Of a DNA stretch of 64,000 nucleotides, positions 10,993 through 21,391 are shown in pieces. Numbering within the stretch: position 1 is the first letter of the stretch; each line of letters starts with the position of its first letter. Below the pieces are notes generated by a model. It did no database searches, was not told the origin of the DNA, and saw nothing but the letters and a program-made list of their open reading frames with translations. The DNA is from Paragorgia papillata (lineage: Eukaryota > Cnidaria > Anthozoa > Scleralcyonacea > Coralliidae). The stretch lies in NCBI GenBank assembly GCA_035771165.1, contig JAWNZC010000088.1:2393501-2457500 (forward strand), read 5' to 3'. Made by a program: the position numbers and the translations under genes.

Positions 10993-11991
10993 ATGGCGGA
11001 ACAGTACCTTCACGATCTGTATTACAAGCCAAAAAGTCCGGCAAGTTCTGGCGGCGTAGATGCCTTATACCGTGTCGTAAAAAGTGACGGTAAATTCCAG
11101 ATATCCCGAAACAAGATCAAAACATGGCTTAGACAACAAGATACCTATACTTTGCATAAACCAGTACGACGTAATTTTAAGCGAAATCGTGTTATTGTTG
11201 GAGCGATGGACGAGGAGTGGGAGGCTGATCTAGTAATTATGGATTCGCTTAGTAAAACAAATAATGGTTATAAATACGTTTTAACTGTTATTGATGTACT
11301 GTCCAAATTTGCGTGGGTGAAACCATTAAAAACAAAGACTGCAGAGAGTCTGATTAAAGCCTTTGAAAAGATACTAAAGAAAGGAAGGAAGCCTGAAACA
11401 TTTCATACCGATAAAGGAACTGAATTTACCAACAAACGCTTTCAAAAGTTATTGAAGGATAAACACATTCGATTTTTTACAACACACAACGATACCAAGG
11501 CATCCGTCGTTGAACGATTTAACCGAACGTTAAAGAGAAAAATGTGGAAGTATTTTACAGCATACAAGAGACATACAATTATTCCAGACGTAAAGCAGTT
11601 TCAACAGCATTTGAGAAAACAACAAGGTGGAAGTCTACCTGGTTTTCGAGGTGCACGTATTCAGAAAGGTTACGGCATTGGAAGTTTTTTTAAAAGTATT
11701 GCACGCTTTGCAATACCTCTGGTGAAACGAGGAGCTCAAGCTATTGGAAGAAGAGCTCTGCAAGCTGCGAAAGACGTTGGCCAAGATGTTCTGGCAGGGA
11801 AGAATGTAAAGCAAGCGATAAAAGGGCGTGGTTCTGAAGCCGTGAAAGATCTTGTTCAAAAAGGGGTCCGTCAAGTTACGAACCAATCAGGAGCCGGTCG
11901 TAAACGCAAACGGGCGAATTCTCCTATAAAAGCCAACATAAGACGTAAAACCGTCAGTCGTTTGCAAACAAGTGAAGAAGAAAACATCTGA
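10993..11991 (+). CDS. Polinton integrase (truncated rve) fused to a virion-core-like protein
   Basis: Residues 1 to about 205 carry a retroviral-type integrase core. The catalytic acidic residues are visible in EADLVIMDS, FHTDKGTEFTN and SVVERFNRT, so the DDE triad is present. The domain then stops short of its usual C-terminal part and chromodomain. It joins, in frame, a glycine-rich segment and the motif GIGSFFKSIARFAIPL, followed by an Ala/Lys/Arg-rich tail ending in a basic RKRKR stretch. The second half resembles the small, basic, amphipathic protein (pX/pVI-like core or membrane-active type) encoded next to the capsid gene in Polintons and adintoviruses. A deletion joining two genes is the simplest explanation; a 332-aa fusion product could still be made. 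Confidence 0.75.
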   Translation: MAEQYLHDLYYKPKSPASSGGVDALYRVVKSDGKFQISRNKIKTWLRQQDTYTLHKPVRRNFKRNRVIVGAMDEEWEADLVIMDSLSKTNNGYKYVLTVIDVLSKFAWVKPLKTKTAESLIKAFEKILKKGRKPETFHTDKGTEFTNKRFQKLLKDKHIRFFTTHNDTKASVVERFNRTLKRKMWKYFTAYKRHTIIPDVKQFQQHLRKQQGGSLPGFRGARIQKGYGIGSFFKSIARFAIPLVKRGAQAIGRRALQAAKDVGQDVLAGKNVKQAIKGRGSEAVKDLVQKGVRQVTNQSGAGRKRKRANSPIKANIRRKTVSRLQTSEEENI

Positions 11992-12033
11992 GCCTACGGA
12001 GGCAAAGATTGGACCGTTTATAAAATATAAATC

Positions 12034-12714
12034 ATGAGTCAAGCTTTTAGTGCCCTACATAAAGATTCGTGTGAGTGTGGAAAATCAGAATTAGATTTAT
12101 TTGTAATGCCTGCTACACAAGTAGAAATGAATAAAGGATTTTGGGAAGATATACATCCAGTATCGAGTATTGGAGCTTCAGACACCATCGAATTTCTGTG
12201 TGCTGCAAATTCTGATGTGTATACCGATTTAGCAAACAGTTACCTACACGTGAAAGCAAAGATAACCAACCATGATGGAACTAATCTCGATGAAAATGTT
12301 CAAGTCGGACCTGTAAATCTGTGGATGCATGCTTTATTTTCTCAAGTAGAAGTTTACTTGAACAACAAACTTGTCACACCGTCGAGTACTGCTTATCCCT
12401 ACCGAACATATATGGAAACTGTACTGAATTTTAGCAAAGACGCAAAATCATCTCATCTAACCTCAGCACTGTTCTATAAAGATCAACCTGGTCGAATGGA
12501 TGTCGTGAACCCCGTGGCAGTAGATGCCGATGCAAACAAGGGTTTGAAACTGCGGTATGTTCATGCAAGCCAAAGTAAGTCTGGCTATGGAAGGAAGAAT
12601 CCATTCCGACCTATTAGCATAGATAGCATCGATAGAATGTCAATTTGGAACGGCTCTGACAACAGCTATAAATATCGTGGTGCTTGGAGAATTTCAAAGT
12701 CAAATCGTAATTGA
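12034..12714 (+). pseudogene. Polinton major capsid protein, C-terminally truncated
   Basis: The 226-aa frame matches the N-terminal part of the double-jelly-roll capsid family often annotated as F54H12.2-like. Recognisable elements are an N-terminal P-A-T-Q-x-E segment, an IEFL strand, GPVNLWMHALFSQVEVYLNN and YPYRTYMETVLNF. Family members are usually two or more times longer. After about residue 175 the sequence loses similarity to what I know of the family and ends at 12714. The protease gene starts only 39 bases later, so the second jelly roll was deleted. It could not build a capsid. Confidence 0.75.
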
Positions 12715-12752
12715 CGCCAACCGCAACGTTCTATGCGACTTTAGCAGTTAAG

Positions 12753-13219
12753 ATGAACACTGTACAAATCCTGAACGTCCTGAAAGGTGATCCATTTACC
12801 AAGACCGTATTTAAAGACGTGTTACCATGGATCGTCTACCAACTCAGATATCGAAAAGACCTAGAGGTTTTATTCTGAATGTGGATCCTAGTAATGGATC
12901 TGGTACACATTGGGTAGCAATTTATCTTACCACAGATGCAAAAGGGGAGTTCATGGATTCGTACGGACAAGGACCGAGCTTTTATAGCAAAACCTTTGAA
13001 ACGTTTTTACGAGATCATAGCAGTACTTTTACTTGGAATGAACAGACTTTACAGTCATTAGGGTCTCGCGTGTGTGGACAATATTGTTTATTTTATGCTT
13101 TACATCGATGTAGAAATATACCCACAAATATATCAACAATTGTTGGCATGTTTACTGATAATAAAGAATGGAATGACATGTTAGTTCGTGACTTTATGCA
13201 TAAGTATTATAGTGTGTAA
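12753..13219 (+). pseudogene. Adenain-like cysteine protease, single frameshift
   Basis: The gene starts at ATG 12753 but its first frame ends early; from 12827 a second frame covers most of the domain. Visible signature pieces of this maturation protease family (C5/C48 type) are GTHWVAIYL (catalytic His), the D of EFMDSYG, a conserved Gln region and RVCGQYCLFYA (catalytic Cys). A one-base change close to 12826 separates the frames. In related viruses the enzyme cleaves capsid and core precursors. Catalytic residues look intact, so apart from the frameshift this is one of the better preserved genes of the element. Confidence 0.8.
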
Positions 13220-13391
13220 TATAAATACAAGACAAATAATGTTGTAAACAATTCTTTATTGTAATATCAAAGCTTTACAAGGAATAAATTTATTTAACCC
13301 ATTTATATGGATGTATGTTTTTGTCTCTTCGTTTTCTGTTTTGTTCTTTTCAATGTTGCTGGGGCTACCTGTGACGTCAGGGGGCTGTTGT
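13220..13391. other. Convergence point of the two Polinton gene blocks
   Basis: Short AT-rich spacer between the rightward protease gene and the leftward block. AATAAA is present at 13284-13289, suitable for 3' ends of the rightward transcripts. Confidence 0.4.
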
Positions 13392-14033
13392 CTAAAATAT
13401 CTTATAAATATCTAATAAATTATATTCTCGTACCATACTTAAACGATTTTCATTTCTGATAATGCCTTCGGGAACATTCATGTTTCCTAATGCTTTTGCG
13501 AAAAGCTGCCATCCAGCAGGGTTGAAATTCTTTCGTTGGTGTAGAGAATCGTTGACCAAGTCGATAATAGGTCGTCCTTTAAACACCATCTGTCCTTGGT
13601 CAGTCCACCCATTGAGGTCTTTATTTGCTTTAAGTTTCTTAACCAACTGTCGAGCTCTTGATTTCATTGTTACAGGTACACTTTCTAAAATGTCAGTTTC
13701 TATCTCTCCAGGCAACTCGGAGGGTGCTGTTTCAGCAGTCTCTTCTGTATTCACTGATTCTTCAGGTTTGTCCTCGTCAGCTATGGGTGTTCTAGGCGGT
13801 ATGACGCTTACACGTACTGGTCTACTCATTCTTTTATCGTAATAATCCAGATAACGTTGCAGCGACTGATCGTACATTTTCACTTTCTCGTCTTGTGCTA
13901 TATCTTGACGTTTAAGAAGATTTTGCATTTCTGAATCTAGTTCATTCACCTGCGCTGTAAAAGGAGTGACCAAGGGTTTATTTCGATCTGTCATATGTTC
14001 TGGAACTAGCACCAATCTTCTGACGTGTTCCAT
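13392..14033 (-). CDS. Conserved Polinton-type hypothetical protein with coiled coil
   Basis: A 213-aa frame without breaks. The N-terminal ~75 residues are charged with heptad-like spacing (probable coiled coil), the middle is acidic and Pro/Thr/Glu-rich (residues 80-120), and the C-terminal ~90 residues look globular with WTDQGQMVF and FNPAGWQLFAKALG. Similar proteins occur next to the ATPase block of animal Polintons, but I know of no assigned function. The insertion at 14075-14771 lies just upstream of its start and separates it from the neighbouring gene. Confidence 0.55.
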   Translation of the reverse strand: MEHVRRLVLVPEHMTDRNKPLVTPFTAQVNELDSEMQNLLKRQDIAQDEKVKMYDQSLQRYLDYYDKRMSRPVRVSVIPPRTPIADEDKPEESVNTEETAETAPSELPGEIETDILESVPVTMKSRARQLVKKLKANKDLNGWTDQGQMVFKGRPIIDLVNDSLHQRKNFNPAGWQLFAKALGNMNVPEGIIRNENRLSMVREYNLLDIYKIF

Positions 14034-14074
14034 TATTTCGTTAAAAAACTTGCCAGTTGTTCAAGTACAGGAAC

Positions 14075-14771
14075 CACAGGGAGCCCATCTTGGCAGCTCG
14101 TGGGCACCTGTGGCGGACTCGAAAGACGCGCGGGGGATTGTGGCACACTCGGTCGTGGTGTGTTTAGGAAAATAATAAAGGGATGAAACACGAATTCTTC
14201 CTTGTTTTGAACAGCGTTTTAAGTGCCTATAGGTATTAAAATTGTAAGACAATTGAGCGAAGTAGTTGTGATAATGATTCATTTATCAAAATATGATTAA
14301 AATTATGCAAAATTTCAACTTTTAGCCGTGATTTTGCAGCTAAATTACATATCGTATTTTCGGGAGATGTGTTCCGCAAGTAGCTAGGACACTACATCAT
14401 CGTTGACACTTCGGATAGTTATGAAATCCTACGATAAGCTTTTCTGATAAAGCGGGAAGTCTCAGGATTATTGATTTATTGCACATTCATCTGACTCTGA
14501 GTTTCAGTCGGTTTCAGTATTCTAACGGTGGCTCCCGACGATACGAGATGTCCTGGCTACTTGCGGAACACATTCCACGTTGAACGTTTGGTGTTTCATC
14601 CCTTATATTTTTTCCTCTCCCTCCCCCCCTTTCCCCCCGTATTTTCCTTTTTTCCGCCTTTTTTCCCGCTTCCGGTAACCGTTTTTCATTTTAAAATCCC
14701 CTGCCACAGTCGCCCGCGCGTCTTTCGAGTCCGCCACAGTGCCCACGCGCTGCCAAGATGGGCTCCCTGTG
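14075..14771. mobile_element. 697-bp nested foldback insertion with 7-bp target duplication
   Basis: The two ends (CACAGGGAGCCCATCTTGGC... at 14075 and its complement ending 14771) form imperfect inverted repeats of about 65 bp. CAGGAAC is present on both outer sides (14068-14074 and 14772-14778). Inside, further inverted pairs occur (14165-14200 with 14588-14620; 14368-14390 with 14548-14572), so the whole insert can fold on itself. The CAGGG-like end and a 7-8-bp duplication would fit a hAT- or P-type non-autonomous element. No transposase is encoded. Confidence 0.7.
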
Positions 14772-14778
14772 CAGGAAC

Positions 14779-15072
14779 TAAGAGAAACGGTAGAAAACCT
14801 TCACGTTTTTGTAGAATAACTTTCTTTCTTTTTGTTACTGGATTACGTTTATCAGCAACAAACTTGATATGATCGTTATAAGGGGCTAGTTTCCTTGCTG
14901 TTTTCGGAGTAATCTTAATTGTTTCACACCACACGTTCAAAAGACACTGTCCAACGGCTTCTAATAAATCGTCGTCGGCAGCCTTTATAATTGCGTTTGG
15001 TAGTTCTGGTTTACGCTTTGCCAATACTTTTAAAACATCGCAGTTCCTTCTTATACAAGCAGACATGGTCAA
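14779..15072 (-). pseudogene. Small Polinton-associated protein, 3' end cut by an insertion
   Basis: The frame opens at 15072 and its first ~95 residues look like the small basic protein commonly found beside the Polinton ATPase: an N-terminal C-I-R-R-N helix, a TPKTARKLAPY segment and a basic region, followed by the start of a hydrophobic tail (GFLPFLL). The inserted foldback element at 14075-14771 replaces the natural tail, so the last ~33 codons read into the insertion. The hydrophobic tail suggests a membrane-associated or virion role; that is inference. Confidence 0.5.
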
Positions 15073-15101
15073 ATGATCGTATTGTCCTTAAACAGCCCGT
15101 T

Positions 15102-15740
15102 TTATACTCTGGGCTGGTACACGTAGTGGGTGTCCGTCGGAAAGATCCCGGATCTTACTCGGATTTCGTCGGGACATGTCGGAGTGAGATCGACAAATAA
15201 GTAGGAATACGGCTCTTTAGTCGCCATCTGATAGGCTTGGTGGAAAAATTTAGTGTTGCTAGGATACAACTGTTTGGCCAGATGAGTCACTTGACTCGCG
15301 TCACGAACATTTTTGGTTAACACGAGATAACTAGCGTTAAGGGAAATGGTACGATGATCCTTGCTTTGATGAAATAAGTTTTGCACGACATAAATTACAC
15401 TGAGATTCCCATGGTGGGATTTCTTAGTAAATAATTTCGCAATAATCGTATCTTTCTCTCCCATCATGTCATCAATGATAAACAAATTTCTTATTTGGGG
15501 GTTAATGTTATGCAACATCGATTCGTGCAAGCCTTGGACAAACTGAAACCCTGGAATTAAGGTTTCTATTTCGCCAAACGTATCTTGATACTCTGTATAA
15601 AAATACACGATGTTTTCCGGAGGTGGGTCGATTATGATCTTAGCATAAGCCAATAACTGTTTCACAAACGTTGTCTTGCCTGTCTTAGTACCTCCAGAGA
15701 CCAAGAGACCAAAAGGGTGTGTTAACTGTATGGAATACAT
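15102..15740 (-). CDS. FtsK/HerA-superfamily genome-packaging ATPase
   Basis: A 212-aa frame of normal length for the Polinton ATPase. A Walker A loop (SGGTKTGKTT, residues 15-24) and a Walker B strand (LFIIDDMM, about residues 87-94) are intact. SVIYVVQNLFHQSKDHR corresponds to the sensor/arginine-finger area. It belongs to the A32-like packaging ATPases that pump DNA into capsids of viruses with double-jelly-roll capsid proteins. It is co-oriented with the zinc-finger ORF and polymerase. It is the best preserved gene of the element, with no frameshift visible. Confidence 0.85.
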   Translation of the reverse strand: MYSIQLTHPFGLLVSGGTKTGKTTFVKQLLAYAKIIIDPPPENIVYFYTEYQDTFGEIETLIPGFQFVQGLHESMLHNINPQIRNLFIIDDMMGEKDTIIAKLFTKKSHHGNLSVIYVVQNLFHQSKDHRTISLNASYLVLTKNVRDASQVTHLAKQLYPSNTKFFHQAYQMATKEPYSYLFVDLTPTCPDEIRVRSGIFPTDTHYVYQPRV

Positions 15741-15773
15741 GACGTAAATGAATACATCTTACCAGGTACACTT

Positions 15774-15959
15774 CTATTTAATCCGAATTAATTCACGCAA
15801 CTGAGTTAAAAGGGCGTCGAAATCTTTGGAAACTTTGGCTCGAATCAGAAAAGATTGTCTTTCTTGAGAAGAGAGTTGATGAATGACAGCTAAATGGTTG
15901 ACCAATTTAAGTAACCCCTTTTTGCCACAGATGGGGCAGTCCTTACGCTTTCGAGGCAT
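15774..15959 (-). CDS. Small C2H2-like zinc finger protein
   Basis: A 61-aa frame with CPICGKKGLLKLVNHLAVIH near the N terminus (C-x2-C, x12, H-x4-H), preceded by a basic MPRKRKD start. The rest is helical and charged. Short proteins of this design are common upstream of the ATPase in animal Polintons. It lies 33 bases upstream of the ATPase start on the same strand. DNA or RNA binding is likely from the finger; its role is unknown. Confidence 0.6.
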   Translation of the reverse strand: MPRKRKDCPICGKKGLLKLVNHLAVIHQLSSQERQSFLIRAKVSKDFDALLTQLRELIRIK

Positions 15960-16009
15960 GACGTCAACTGACTGCCTTTGATTACTGCAATCACTTTTAA
16001 TATCTCTAT

Positions 16010-16325
16010 CCCTGTCACTCCCTCGCCTTATCCCCTCTTATCCCCACAGTTAAAAAAGTCCCTCTAGGGACACTTTTTGTCCCTGTCGATCCCTCGCCTT
16101 ATCCCCTCCTATCCCTCAGTTAAGAAAGTCCCTCTAGGGACACTTTTTGTCCCTGTCGATCCCTCGCCTTATCCCCTCCGACCCCCCAGTTAAAAAAGTC
16201 CCTCTAGGGACACTTTTTGTCCCTGTCGATCCCTCGCCTTATCCCCTCCTATCCCTCAGTTAAGAAATTCCCTCTAGGGACACTTTTTGTCCCGGTTAAT
16301 CCCCCGCCTAACCCCTCCTATCCCT
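16010..16325. repeat. 70-bp tandem repeat array inside the Polinton
   Basis: The block CCTCTAGGGACACTTTTTGT starts at 16061, 16131, 16201 and 16271, an exact 70-bp period, with partial units at both ends. Each unit holds the near-palindrome GTCCCTCTAGGGAC and a pyrimidine-rich ATCCCTCGCCTTATCCCCTC tract. It lies between the zinc-finger gene start and the polymerase 3' end. Confidence 0.9.
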
Positions 16326-17109
16326 CACCCCATAACGAGACAAATGAATAGTGTTAATAAAAGTATATAATTTTCCTATTTACAAGCACACACAAAAGTT
16401 AACATTATTTACAAACACACAAAGTTAAAATCCGTACGGTAGAGTATCAAAACTATTTACAATTACACGCTTATTATATACAATTCTATAATCTTTCGTT
16501 TCGCTCCTAGTGATCACATTTTTTTCTTTTCTATCTCGCACGATCTTAAATGGTATATTACGTTTACCGGATCTACTACATCACAAATAACACCCATGTA
16601 CACCATATCACACATAACATTGTGATTAATTTTTTGCTGGGTCCTAAAATCTAAGGTGATGCCCCTAACTTTGCACACAGTTTTACCTGTGTTCAATTGA
16701 TAACTATAATTTTTAGGGCCACCAGACACAAAGGTTACGATATGGTTACCGTCTAACTCATCGGTCAGTTCTCCCAAGTACGATCCAGTGGGTGGTTCCC
16801 ATTCTCCTTCCTTGGACACGTAGATGATTGAGTCTGTGTCAAAGTACAGCACGCGATGGTCGAGTTGCTCGAGGACACCATAGAGCTTCAGGCGGGCATG
16901 AGCGGTGGTAAACGCTGCAATGACGACGTTGGTCTTCTCGCTGGTCATGACGAAATCGTCTGTGAATTCGTAGTGTACCTCAATCAGTTCATCGTTGATG
17001 AAGTTCGCATCGGTCACGTTGACTTTGTCACTCGACAACAGGTCAAAGTACTCAGCCGGATCCGAGATCAGCTTCACCTGGGTCATGTTGGGACGCTGTG
17101 CAAATTTAC

Positions 17110-17227
17110 CTATAATAATGTAAAAAGCAAAACATTAGCCTCTGTGTAAACAATTGCATTACGTCTCCCCCGGCCCTCCACTCACCTCTCCATTCACATT
17201 TAATCCAATATATTTTATTTTACTCAC
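17110..17227 (-). other. Spliceosomal intron in the polymerase gene (between motif B halves)
   Basis: A 118-bp GT-AG intron: donor GGTGAGT at 17228/17227 and acceptor TTATTATAG at 17110. Removing it joins KSFWG to KFAQR across a split glycine codon, exactly the expected motif B of the family. The donor lies two codons before an in-frame stop, so splicing is needed for the gene to read through. Confidence 0.85.
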
Positions 17228-20200
17228 CCCAAAAGGACTTCAACATTAGTTTGGCCAGCGCCCTCAGACCAGGATTCTTGGTAATGTGATTCGGATCCAA
17301 CCGAATACCTTCGATGGCAGCGTAATCAGCGATATATTGGGCCTTCTTCTCGTCGGTGTTGCAATCTGCCGGAAAACCACTGGCCTCTTGTTTGATTTTA
17401 AGTAAGGTGTCCACGTAGTCTTTGAAGAGACCATCGGTGTGTTCGGGGAAATGCCAAACTTCGTCAATTTTTAGCATTTGATATCCCATCTCCAACGCTT
17501 TCTGCAGCTCGAGAGTGACCCAGGTACCGTGTAGAGCTCTGTCGACGTCGAGGTGGTCACAGGGTTCTTGTTGGAGATTGTCAGCACAGCAACGACACAA
17601 CGGAAACATCAATTTACCTTGGGTGCGGTATGGGAGGACAGGATGGTAGAGGCCACGAGGAGGAAGAACAGTACACTTGACCATGCCAAAGTACTCGTCG
17701 AGGGGTTGAAAATTCTCTGTGATGATTTCGGGGTGACCAAGCGGATATTCACCGTATTTATTGCACCACGGGTACAAGCTGCAGAAATCCACGTAGTGGA
17801 CTTTCTCGTCGGCCTGGGCTTCATAAAAGAGACCCGTCGCATTTGTCCTCCTGCCGAATAAACCTTCTCGTGGTTCTAGGGGCTCGGAGACTTTAAAACG
17901 GTCAAAGAAGGTCTTCATGTCAGGATCGGTTTCGAGTTGTGTCCGTCAATGTCACAGGTCCATATTTCGACGACGCTGTACCCATTGTCCTTTAAGAACT
18001 GCGTTTTCTCCAGGGTTCGTTGTCGAAGGTCGTGTATCGTTAGCTGATTGACAGGATTCACCGTGTCTCTGGCGTAGCACCGTTCACAGCCGTGCCACAG
18101 ACAACCATGGATCTCCCACACGGTGTTCGTTTCGGCGTTGTATCCGTCGACGAGATACTTTCCGATACGCTGTTCTCCATGGTTACGGGCGTGCCGAATA
18201 GCGATGTCGTCTCGAAGGGCAATCCAGGTCAACATCTTGAGCGCAATGATGGACTGTTTATACTCTGGTCTGTATCCTTGAGGTGGGATGACGGCGATGG
18301 AGTTCTCACGCAGGAACGTTTTGCGGAAAACAAGATTACACGCGGAAGCGATGGTGAGGCATGAGGCGAAGGGGTCTACATCGGTTACTTCACGAAACAG
18401 TTCACGGAACTCAACAGCGGCGCAAAATGTCAACATCTGACTGGCAGTAACGCAGGATTTCGGCTTGGAAGTCGAAGACATAATCTTGATTGGTAAGGTC
18501 GTTGTACCAGGCATGAAATTTCTCGCGATCACCGGGGCTCATACCGTCGGGATCATATAACTTGGTATCTGGAAGTGGCCCAACGTAGCTCTGGTTTTCA
18601 GCACGGTTAAAAAAATGGGGAAAGTAACCTTTCTGTAGCTCGGTGAGACCAAACGTCTTGGAAAAATCAGCAAGACGCATAGGGATGAAACACAAGGAGT
18701 CGATAAACTTAATCTTCATCTCTGGCACGAAAAGAGAAAGGATCTTTGCACCTCGGGTGATCACCTCGGGAGTTATACCGTTCTTGTAGAGGCACTGGAG
18801 AATGAAGTAACCATCATAGGCCTGGAAGTTATGGGCAATGAAAGTCGTATTGGCGTTCTCGATCTGGAAAGAGCCACTCGCTGAACTCGTCGTTGGTGTT
18901 CGTGCCTGAAAATACTATCTCGTCGCCACTCTCGTTCTGGACCACACAGAGATTCGGTACATGCTGACCATCGTATTGGGAACACTCGAAATAAAAAAAC
19001 ATCAAATTTTGTTCAACTGCGTCATCGACGTCATCGTCCACTGCGACATCGTCGTCGAGAAACTCGTTACTGGTACTTTCGTTGGCTTGTCGTTGTTTCT
19101 TTTGGCGAACTGGTTGTATGTAACATTTATGATTCTCAGGTTTGACGTACTTGGAACATACCGTACATCGCACTAGGCCACAGTGATGGTCGTTCAAACT
19201 GGCTCGGGTCACCACGCGTTGACACTTCTGGCACTTGGTGACCGAAGAACATAGGGCTTTCTTCGGACCGGTCGCGTCTTTATGTCGGGCGAAGCAGTCG
19301 TCACTCTTGAAAAACCGGTTACAGTCTTTGCAAAAATTCCACTGGACCACGGGGCAGTTCTGTGTATTGCACAGTTTACACAAATCACCACACGGATGGT
19401 CGGTTATCTTGTCATATCCTTTTTTACATGTGTGGCAGTATTGCTTTCTGGCGAGGAAGGCGGGCATACTCGTGATAATGTCGTAGGTGTTTGTCAGCTT
19501 CGGGACCGGAATAAATAAGAGCGTTCAAGTGTTCCTTAGATACGACGTTTAACTGGTAACCAGGGAGGACAGCCTGAAACTTCTTGACCTCGGGGATCCC
19601 GCAGGGATCCAGGGGTACATCGGCGGTCTCGTGGAGTTCGCGAGCTAAACGGCCTTGTAACGCTCTCCGATGGTCTACGATACTCTTGTAATTCGCTACT
19701 TTATCCAATTTTGCCTTAGCGACGATGATGGCTCTATCACAACAAAGTTCATCTTTGTTTCTAATCTGAAGTAGACAGCGCTTCTTGTTCAAATAGGCTT
19801 GTAAGCTGACTACATCTCGCCGTTTCCCTGCACCACCTCGAGGCATTTCGACGTGGACCACGTTGACGTTCACAGATTCGTCCAACGTAAACTGAGTGTT
19901 TGACTGCGGCCAAGAATCGCTCGGGGGTCAGACGATCTCGTTGAAGGAAAGGCAGGGAAATGGGACGGTCTAAATGGTGGGAATTCAGAATAAGGCGGAG
20001 TTGATCGTGAGGGGAGATGTCAAGAGTTAAACGATGGAAAAAATGCTTAAAAGCACGATTTAATACTGACATAACATCAGATACCCCATATATATTTAAA
20101 GGCATAAACTGAACAGTGTAATCGGTACCTGTAGTCTTGAACTTGCGAATGTTCACTTGTTTCACAGACTTGATGGTGAAATATTCCTCGGGTCTTAGGC

Positions 20201-20576
20201 GCTTAAGAGTAGACTTTGCATCTTCACCACGCTTTCTTTTGCTGCCTTCGCCAATTTGGTTTCCCTTCGGTTCGGTTGGAAGGGAATCAGGCTGTTCACA
20301 ACATTCACAGCGAACTTCTTCTTCGTCTGGGCATAGGAACTCATCGTTCCAATCTTCGTTGAATTGGCGACGTTCTTCATCGGTCCAATTAGTCATTAGG
20401 TCAGGAACTACATCAGCTGGTGTTTCGATCTCTCTTTGAATATCCTCAGCCATGGCGTTGGTCCAGAAGATAACTTTCCGCTGCAAAACAGCCCGTTTCT
20501 GCTCCTCGGCAAACACGAACGACTGCTCCAAAAACTCTAGAGCGCTCTCACTCTCGCAAGCCTTGATCATATCAAT

Positions 20577-20666
20577 CTAGAACACAAAGGCGAAATTCAT
20601 AAGTATATACAGCAGAATTTTATTCAACGAACAAACGTTTCATAATTGCTCAAAAAACCAACTTAC
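20577..20666 (-). other. Probable first intron of the polymerase gene
   Basis: A 90-bp GT-AG interval between a four-codon first exon (20667-20678) and the long N-terminal frame starting at 20576. Donor ACG|GTAAGT and acceptor TTCTAG are good matches and the phase is kept. Confidence 0.6.
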
Positions 20667-20678
20667 CGTTTGAGACAT

Positions 20679-21391
20679 CTTGATCACAACCAAAATAAGA
20701 GAATAAATCCAATAAAACATTCCAAACAACGCCAAAAACTTTCGATGATACTCGTACGAGAGCAGGGTTCGAATGAAGGACGCGAAGCGGTTTCGCTATG
20801 GTAACACTGCTAATGACCTTCTCGCCTAGACTTGCCCAAGCGCTTAATCATCTTAATGACCCCTAATGAGTTTCTCTTTTGTATCCTGCACATGCACTGA
20901 GGATAAATATGCAAATATCACACTTAGTAACAGAAAGCGTAGCAACGCTGTCAAAGTAATAAATCGCTTTGCCTTTAGTTAATATTTCGACATTTAAAAT
21001 CGTTCTTTTCATGACTTCTCGAAGTGACTCCTCATTCTATCTTCCTATGATTTCCTCGCTTATAAACGAGGGTTTAGTTAGCAATGATTCTACTAGGATG
21101 ACTTACTCTATTTGAATATTTAGGTTCCAACCCTAATATAATATTCATGACATACTATTAATTCAAGTCTATACCTTATCTATGCCAATTCAGACATTTA
21201 GATTGCTCCAAACTCTCTCTATTCCTCCAAACAAGGATTCAGATAAAAAATATAAAGTGTCTCTATCAATTTCTCTTTAGTTCCTTGTAAAAAACGTCTA
21301 TTTTGTTAAAGTTTACTGTACGCATGCTCTGTAAGTCTACAGGTCCCACAAGTGTTGACTGTCAGTAGGGTAAAGTGTATAAATGAAAAGG
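20679..21391. other. Polinton right subterminal region without a gene
   Basis: AT-rich sequence between the polymerase start and the right terminal repeat; probably its promoter. I see no coding frame of interest. Confidence 0.5.

Larger units (their letters stand above)
16425..20678 (-). pseudogene. Protein-primed family B DNA polymerase of the Polinton, multiply frameshifted
   Basis: Pieces in several frames cover a full-length gene from ATG 20678 to a stop at 16425-16427. In order: an acidic N-terminal region (to about 19761), a middle segment to 19424, a Cys/His-rich zinc region (19467-19100), the first exonuclease motif (near 19000), remaining exonuclease region (18764-17915), polymerase motif A (DFCSLYP, near 17790), motif B (KSFWG plus KFAQ, split by an intron at 17110-17227) and motif C (YFDTDS, near 16830). 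Frame changes occur around 19850, 19450, 18800, 18420-18530, 17918 and 16520. The ExoI motif reads FFYFECSQ where an Asp-x-Glu is expected. No complete product is possible. Confidence 0.88.

Noticed and set aside
18961..19518. Plus-strand ORFs across the Polinton polymerase region
   Set aside because: They overlap the recognisable polymerase fragments on the other strand and show no domain.
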